Source: an uncultured Oscillospiraceae bacterium (GTDB taxonomy: Bacteria > Bacillota > Clostridia > Oscillospirales > Oscillospiraceae). From it: 9,531 nucleotides of DNA. This document shows positions 6,350-9,531 of this stretch, piece after piece; positions within the stretch are counted from its first letter, which is position 1, and the number at the start of each line of letters is the position of its first letter. The notes beneath the pieces are model-generated. The model made no database searches. It was not told the DNA's origin and saw nothing but the letters and a program-made list of their open reading frames with translations. The translations under genes and the position numbers were made by a program. The stretch spans positions 1 through 9,531 of the forward strand of contig CAKTMQ010000055.1 in the NCBI GenBank assembly GCA_934573945.1. The letters are read 5' to 3'.

Positions 6350-6472
6350 ATGACGACTATCGGCTATGTGATCGTGATCCTGGGGGCGCTGTCCGTCTCC
6401 GTTAACCTGATGCATCTGGTGGATCGGCTGGAGGCGCCCCGCGCCCGCCAGCACCGCCGCAACGCGGCCTGA
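6350..6472 (+). CDS. Single-span membrane miniprotein, first gene of the putative SOS operon (40 aa)
   Basis: A 40-codon ORF starts at ATG 6350 with GGAGG (6337-6341) 8 nt upstream and stops at TGA 6470-6472, 3 nt before the radical SAM gene. Residues 4-24 (IGYVIVILGALSVSVNLMHLV) form one hydrophobic membrane span, followed by a short basic tail with several Arg and His (RLEAPRARQHRRNAA), probably cytoplasmic. I recognise no family. Its position as the promoter-proximal gene, with the operon's best ribosome binding site, implies real translation. Small one-span membrane proteins led by LexA-type promoters in other bacteria (YneA, SidA, SosA) inhibit cell division; a similar role here is speculation from layout and size only. 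It might alternatively serve mainly to couple translation of the next gene, which lacks a clear ribosome binding site. Confidence 0.65.
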   Translation: MTTIGYVIVILGALSVSVNLMHLVDRLEAPRARQHRRNAA

Positions 6473-6475
6473 GTC

Positions 6476-7744
6476 ATGGAACTGCTGGAAAAACTCACCA
6501 TCCTGTCAGACGCCGCAAAATATGATGCCGCCTGTACATCCAGCGGTGTCCGCCGCGCCTCCCGTCCCGGGATGATCGGCAATACTTCCTCCTCCATCGC
6601 CGGATGCTGCCACAGCTTTTCTGCCGACGGGCGCTGCATCACGCTGCTGAAGGTGCTGATGACAAACTGCTGCGTCTACGACTGCAAATACTGTGTCAAC
6701 CGGCGCTCCAATGATACGCGCCGCACCGCCTTCACCCCCCGGGAGCTGGCGGAGCTGACCATTGGGTTCTACCGGCGGAATTACATTGAAGGGCTATTCC
6801 TCTCCTCCGGCGTATTGCGTAATGCGGATTATACAACGGAACAGATGATCCACGCACTGCGGATCCTGCGGCAGGAGTACGGCTTCAACGGATATATTCA
6901 CGCCCAAGCGATTCCCGGCACCGCACCGGAACTGGTGCAACAGCTGGGACTGTTGGCCGACCGGCTCAGCGTGAACATCGAACTTCCCTCCCAGGCCGGT
7001 CTGCAGGCTCTGGCTCCGGACAAGAGCCGTGAGGCGATCCTGCGCCCCATGGGGCTGATCCGTGACCGCGCCATGCAGAGCAAGCAGGAGCTGGTCAAAT
7101 ATAAACACGCCCCCACCTTTGCGCCTGCTGGGCAGAGCACCCAGCTGATCGTGGGCGCCACAGCGGACTCCGACCGGCACATTCTGCATCTGACCGAGGG
7201 GCTTTACCGGAAATACCGTCTGAAGCGGGTATTCTTCTCCGCCTATGTACCGGTGGTGGCCCACACGCTGCTCCCCGCCCTGGATACCAAACCGCCGATG
7301 CTGCGGGAGCACCGTCTCTATCAGGCGGACTGGCTCCTGCGGTTTTATGGTTTTCAGGCAGAAGAACTTCTGGACGATGCGCATCCCAACTTCGATCCGC
7401 TGCTGGATCCCAAGTGCAGCTGGGCACTGGCACATCCCGAGCAGTTCCCGGTGGAGATCAGCCGGGCAGATTATGAGACGCTGCTGCGGGTTCCCGGTAT
7501 CGGTCCCACCAGTGCCAGACGGATCGTCTCCGCCCGGCGCGCGGCACACCTCCGCTTTGAGGATCTGAAAAAGCTGGGCGTCGTTGTCAAGCGCGCCCAG
7601 TATTTTATCCTCTGTCAGGGGTATGCAGCACCGGGGCTGCGCTTTTCCGCTGCCACCGTCACACAGCAGCTGCAAATGATTGAACGGCGTTCCCTGCCCG
7701 GCGGTGATATGCAGCAGCTATCTCTTTTCGATGCAGTGGGGTGA
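6476..7744 (+). CDS. Radical SAM protein, putative DNA modification/repair (TIGR03916-like)
   Basis: This 422-aa radical SAM enzyme carries the [4Fe-4S]/SAM motif CX3CX2C at Cys66, Cys70 and Cys73 (CVYDCKYC). It matches the 'rSAM_link_UDG' family (NCBIfam TIGR03916), annotated as putative DNA modification/repair and found beside or near TIGR03915 proteins; its reaction is unknown. Further Cys residues at 20, 44, 45, 54 and 65 cluster before the motif. A helix-hairpin-helix with VPGIGPT (339-345) lies at about 333-385, a non-specific DNA-binding fold. The last residues contain QLSLF (414-418), the consensus pentapeptide for binding the DnaN sliding clamp. The gene starts 3 nt after the miniprotein gene without a good ribosome binding site, so coupled translation is likely. 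It ends 4 nt before the partner gene. Family call is firm; substrate is open. Confidence 0.88.
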   Translation: MELLEKLTILSDAAKYDAACTSSGVRRASRPGMIGNTSSSIAGCCHSFSADGRCITLLKVLMTNCCVYDCKYCVNRRSNDTRRTAFTPRELAELTIGFYRRNYIEGLFLSSGVLRNADYTTEQMIHALRILRQEYGFNGYIHAQAIPGTAPELVQQLGLLADRLSVNIELPSQAGLQALAPDKSREAILRPMGLIRDRAMQSKQELVKYKHAPTFAPAGQSTQLIVGATADSDRHILHLTEGLYRKYRLKRVFFSAYVPVVAHTLLPALDTKPPMLREHRLYQADWLLRFYGFQAEELLDDAHPNFDPLLDPKCSWALAHPEQFPVEISRADYETLLRVPGIGPTSARRIVSARRAAHLRFEDLKKLGVVVKRAQYFILCQGYAAPGLRFSAATVTQQLQMIERRSLPGGDMQQLSLFDAVG

Positions 7745-7748
7745 TCCT

Positions 7749-8627
7749 ATGGCCTGGCAAGATGTGGTTTTTCAATATGACGGCACCTTCGACGGATTTC
7801 TGTGCTGTGTATTCGACAGCTATGTACATAAAGAATTCCCCATCGCGTTTTCCGGCGATGAGGAATGCTGGTCGCTCTATGAAGTTCGCTATGTAATGAC
7901 CGTTCCGGAAAATGCCAAGCGGGTCTTTCACAACCTGTTGGAGCGCTCCCGCCTGGCGGCGGATGTGGTGCGGCGCGGCTTTCTCACCTGTCTTCCCGAA
8001 AAGGAGATCCGGCTTTATGCCGTGATCCAAAAGCTCTACCGGGAGGGCGATGCTTTTCTGCGCAACAAGGCCGACCCGGTCTACTATCCGGTGGCCAAAG
8101 CCCTGCGGCATCTGGGCGGTGAGTTGGAAAAGCTTCGCGGATTCGTTCGCTTTTCAGATTACAGCGGTGTTTTAGGTGCAGAGATCACCCCTAAAAACCG
8201 TGTTTTACCCCTATTAAGGCATCATTTTTGTGACCGTTATGCCAACGAACGCTTTTTCATCTACGACCGCACCCACCGGGAGCTTTTGGTTTATGCAGAT
8301 CACCATTCCCGGCTCTTGCCGGTGGACAGTCTGCAATTGGCACTGCCCGGTGATGAAGAGGTACAGTTCCGCCGCCTGTGGAAGCGCTTTTATGAGACCA
8401 TCTCCATTCAGGAGCGCCGCAATCCCCGCTGTCAGGACTCTTTTATGCCGAAACGATACCGGGGCACCATGACGGAATTCCTGCCGGATGTCTACGAATC
8501 CGGAACCGATCCGGTCAATCCGACAGCAATCCCCGCAGTCTCTCCAGCCCACGGTGCTCCAGCCGCGAGACCTGCACCTGCGATACCCCAACGATCCGTG
8601 CCGTCTGCTCCTGTGTCAAGCCTTTGA
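7749..8627 (+). CDS. TIGR03915/DUF4130-like putative DNA repair partner with aberrant C-terminal tail
   Basis: This 292-aa protein starts at ATG 7749, 4 nt after the radical SAM gene. The start MAWQDVVFQYDGTFDGFLCCVFDSY is the typical N-terminus of the TIGR03915 (DUF4130, PF13566) family, which occurs in a two-gene system with TIGR03916 radical SAM proteins or fused to uracil-DNA glycosylase domains. No glycosylase domain is present here. The family-like part ends at about residue 244 with FMPKRYRGTMTEF. A further 48 residues, rich in Pro, Ala and Ser, follow because no stop codon occurs; from residue 256 on they are encoded opposite the 3' end of sigF. This tail is probably not conserved. 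An in-frame TTG at 7680 would extend the protein into the preceding gene and lacks support. The biochemical role is unknown; action with the radical SAM protein on damaged or modified DNA is inferred. Confidence 0.85.
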   Translation: MAWQDVVFQYDGTFDGFLCCVFDSYVHKEFPIAFSGDEECWSLYEVRYVMTVPENAKRVFHNLLERSRLAADVVRRGFLTCLPEKEIRLYAVIQKLYREGDAFLRNKADPVYYPVAKALRHLGGELEKLRGFVRFSDYSGVLGAEITPKNRVLPLLRHHFCDRYANERFFIYDRTHRELLVYADHHSRLLPVDSLQLALPGDEEVQFRRLWKRFYETISIQERRNPRCQDSFMPKRYRGTMTEFLPDVYESGTDPVNPTAIPAVSPAHGAPAARPAPAIPQRSVPSAPVSSL

Positions 8628-9219
8628 AGAAGCGCAGCAAAATCGTCATCCGTTCCTTTTTCGGCAGTGTGTCAATGGCCTCCCGCAGGGCGATATTTTC
8701 GATCAGGCGTTCTTCCTCTCCCTCGGTACCCAGCGTGGATTCCAGTGTCAGTCCCTCCGCCGTCTCCTGCTGCAGCGACTCCGGCGCCACCGTGGCCAAA
8801 TCGATGCTGGCGATCTCCTCCACAGAGATCCCTGTTGCTTCCGACAACTCAGACAGCCGCGCCTCTCTCCCCAGTTGATGCCGCAGCTTCTCCCTGGCTG
8901 ACCAGAGCGTCTGTCCCTTCTCCCGTATCGTTCTGCCCACCTTGATGGCGCCGTCATCCCGCAAAAACCGGCGGATCTCACCGGAGATCTTGGGCACCGC
9001 ATAGGTGGAAAACTGGGTGCCATAGTGCAGATCGAAGCCTTTCACCGCCTTGATGAAGCCAATGCATCCCAGTTGGTAGAGATCATCCGTCTCCACACCG
9101 CAGCCGTAATACCGCTTGACGATCGACCAAATCAGGCCGCTGTTTTCCGTCAGCACACGCTGACAGGCCTCGTCATCCCCCTCCTGCGCACGCTCCAGCA
9201 GGGCAAACATCTCGCTCAT
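8515..9219 (-). CDS. sigF: Sporulation sigma factor F
   Basis: This 234-aa sigma-70 factor is of the SigF/SigG/SigB group. Region 2 contains DLYQLGCIGFIKAVKGFD and FSTYAVPKISGEIRRFLRDDG (core RNA polymerase and -10 recognition), region 3 follows (REARLSELSEATGISVEEI), and region 4 has the helix-turn-helix LTQEQTARIVGVSQVQVSRLEHRGLERLR for -35 recognition. SigF is chosen over SigG because the gene directly follows spoIIAB, whose stop overlaps this start as ATGA (9216-9219); no independent ribosome binding site is visible, so translation is coupled. SigF directs the first forespore-specific transcription and is held inactive by SpoIIAB. The 3' end overlaps the convergent repair gene by 113 bp. 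No T-tailed terminator is seen after the stop. Length agrees with the family. Confidence 0.94.
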   Translation of the reverse strand: MSEMFALLERAQEGDDEACQRVLTENSGLIWSIVKRYYGCGVETDDLYQLGCIGFIKAVKGFDLHYGTQFSTYAVPKISGEIRRFLRDDGAIKVGRTIREKGQTLWSAREKLRHQLGREARLSELSEATGISVEEIASIDLATVAPESLQQETAEGLTLESTLGTEGEEERLIENIALREAIDTLPKKERMTILLRFFKGLTQEQTARIVGVSQVQVSRLEHRGLERLRGLLSD

Positions 9220-9531
9220 CGTTTGATCCGCGCAGAGATACGCTTACGCATCGTTACGGTGGTACCTTTTCCGGCCACTGATTTGACACTCAGGCGATCC
9301 ATAAAGCTCTCCATAATGGTAAAACCCATGCCGCTGCGCTCCTCACCGCCAGTGGTGAACAAGGGCTGGCGTGCCTGCTGAATATCCTCGATCCCCCTCC
9401 CCCAGTCCCGGACAACGATCTCCAATGTGTTGTTTTCCAGTAGCTTCAGCTTTACGGTGATCTTGCCCAGCTGATCCGGATACCCATGAACGATGGCATT
9501 CGTGACTGCCTCGCTGACCGCTGTTTTGATG
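9216..9531 (-). CDS. spoIIAB: Anti-sigma F factor SpoIIAB (5' end beyond window)
   Basis: The C-terminal 104 residues of SpoIIAB are visible; by comparison with the 146-aa B. subtilis protein, about 40 N-terminal residues lie outside the window. It is a GHKL-fold serine kinase and anti-sigma factor: N-box IKTAVSEAVTNAIVHGY, ATP-binding DWGRGIEDI, the lid PLFTTGGEERSGMGFTIM and the final GKGTTV. It binds and inhibits SigF and phosphorylates the anti-anti-sigma factor SpoIIAA, whose gene would be expected just upstream outside the window. The lid reads TTGGEERSGMGF, one residue shorter than B. subtilis TTKPELERSGMGF as I recall it. The stop overlaps the sigF start by 4 nt. Confidence 0.95.
   Translation of the reverse strand, partial: IKTAVSEAVTNAIVHGYPDQLGKITVKLKLLENNTLEIVVRDWGRGIEDIQQARQPLFTTGGEERSGMGFTIMESFMDRLSVKSVAGKGTTVTMRKRISARIKR

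Noticed and set aside
7680..7748. N-terminal extension of the DUF4130-like protein from TTG 7680
   Set aside because: It overlaps the end of the radical SAM gene, has no ribosome binding site, and adds residues before the typical family N-terminus.
8500..8514. CCGGA/TCCGG hairpin just after the sigF stop as a terminator
   Set aside because: Only 5 bp of stem and no T-tract on either strand.
1..9531. CRISPR arrays, tRNA/rRNA genes, insertion sequences, phage genes
   Set aside because: No spaced direct repeats, cloverleaf-like sequence, transposase or integrase motif was seen on either strand.

Overview
The window looks like a chromosomal segment of a GC-rich, spore-forming Firmicute of the class Clostridia. 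A gut Oscillospiraceae-type genome (Flavonifractor/Oscillibacter-like) is the best guess. The reasons are the sporulation pair spoIIAB-sigF, AAAGGAG/GGAGG ribosome binding sites, sigma-A promoters, an LTAC lipobox lipoprotein, and codon usage rich in G/C at third positions. The exact genus is an inference. No tRNA, rRNA, CRISPR array, insertion sequence or phage gene is visible.

Region 1 (1-3167, plus strand) is an ABC importer operon of the TrpX/TrpY-type family, with a substrate-binding lipoprotein, a permease and an ATPase. A 40-codon leader ORF containing a Phe-Phe-Ser-Tyr-Tyr-Tyr-Phe-Phe run precedes it, followed by a strong intrinsic terminator that sits before the first transporter gene. 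This is the layout of amino-acid-responsive attenuation and suggests aromatic amino acid uptake. A 14-bp hairpin separates the lipoprotein gene from the permease gene, and an 18-bp hairpin with a T-rich tail ends the operon.

Region 2 (3166-6180, minus strand) holds a small membrane-anchored DUF2500-type protein and, upstream of it, pcrA (UvrD/PcrA helicase, 812 aa) with a C-terminal Tudor-like domain and an unusual insertion between motifs I and Ia.

Region 3 (6181-8627) starts with a divergent control region. It has a good promoter for pcrA, a perfect TTGACA-N17-TATAAT promoter in the other direction, and three copies of a TTTGTTCGA half-site that resemble degenerate LexA (SOS) boxes. The plus-strand promoter drives a tightly packed three-gene operon: a 40-aa single-span membrane miniprotein, a radical SAM protein of the 'putative DNA modification/repair' type (TIGR03916-like) and its partner (TIGR03915/DUF4130-like). 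The radical SAM protein carries a helix-hairpin-helix and ends in QLSLF, a textbook beta-clamp-binding motif. This is the most interesting part of the window: an uncharacterised, probably damage-inducible DNA repair or modification module divergent from pcrA.

Region 4 (8515-9531, minus strand) is the 3' part of the spoIIA operon, spoIIAB (truncated by the window edge) and sigF, joined by an ATGA overlap. The repair operon and sigF converge and overlap by 113 bp, because the TIGR03915-like gene runs past its expected end into the antisense of sigF.
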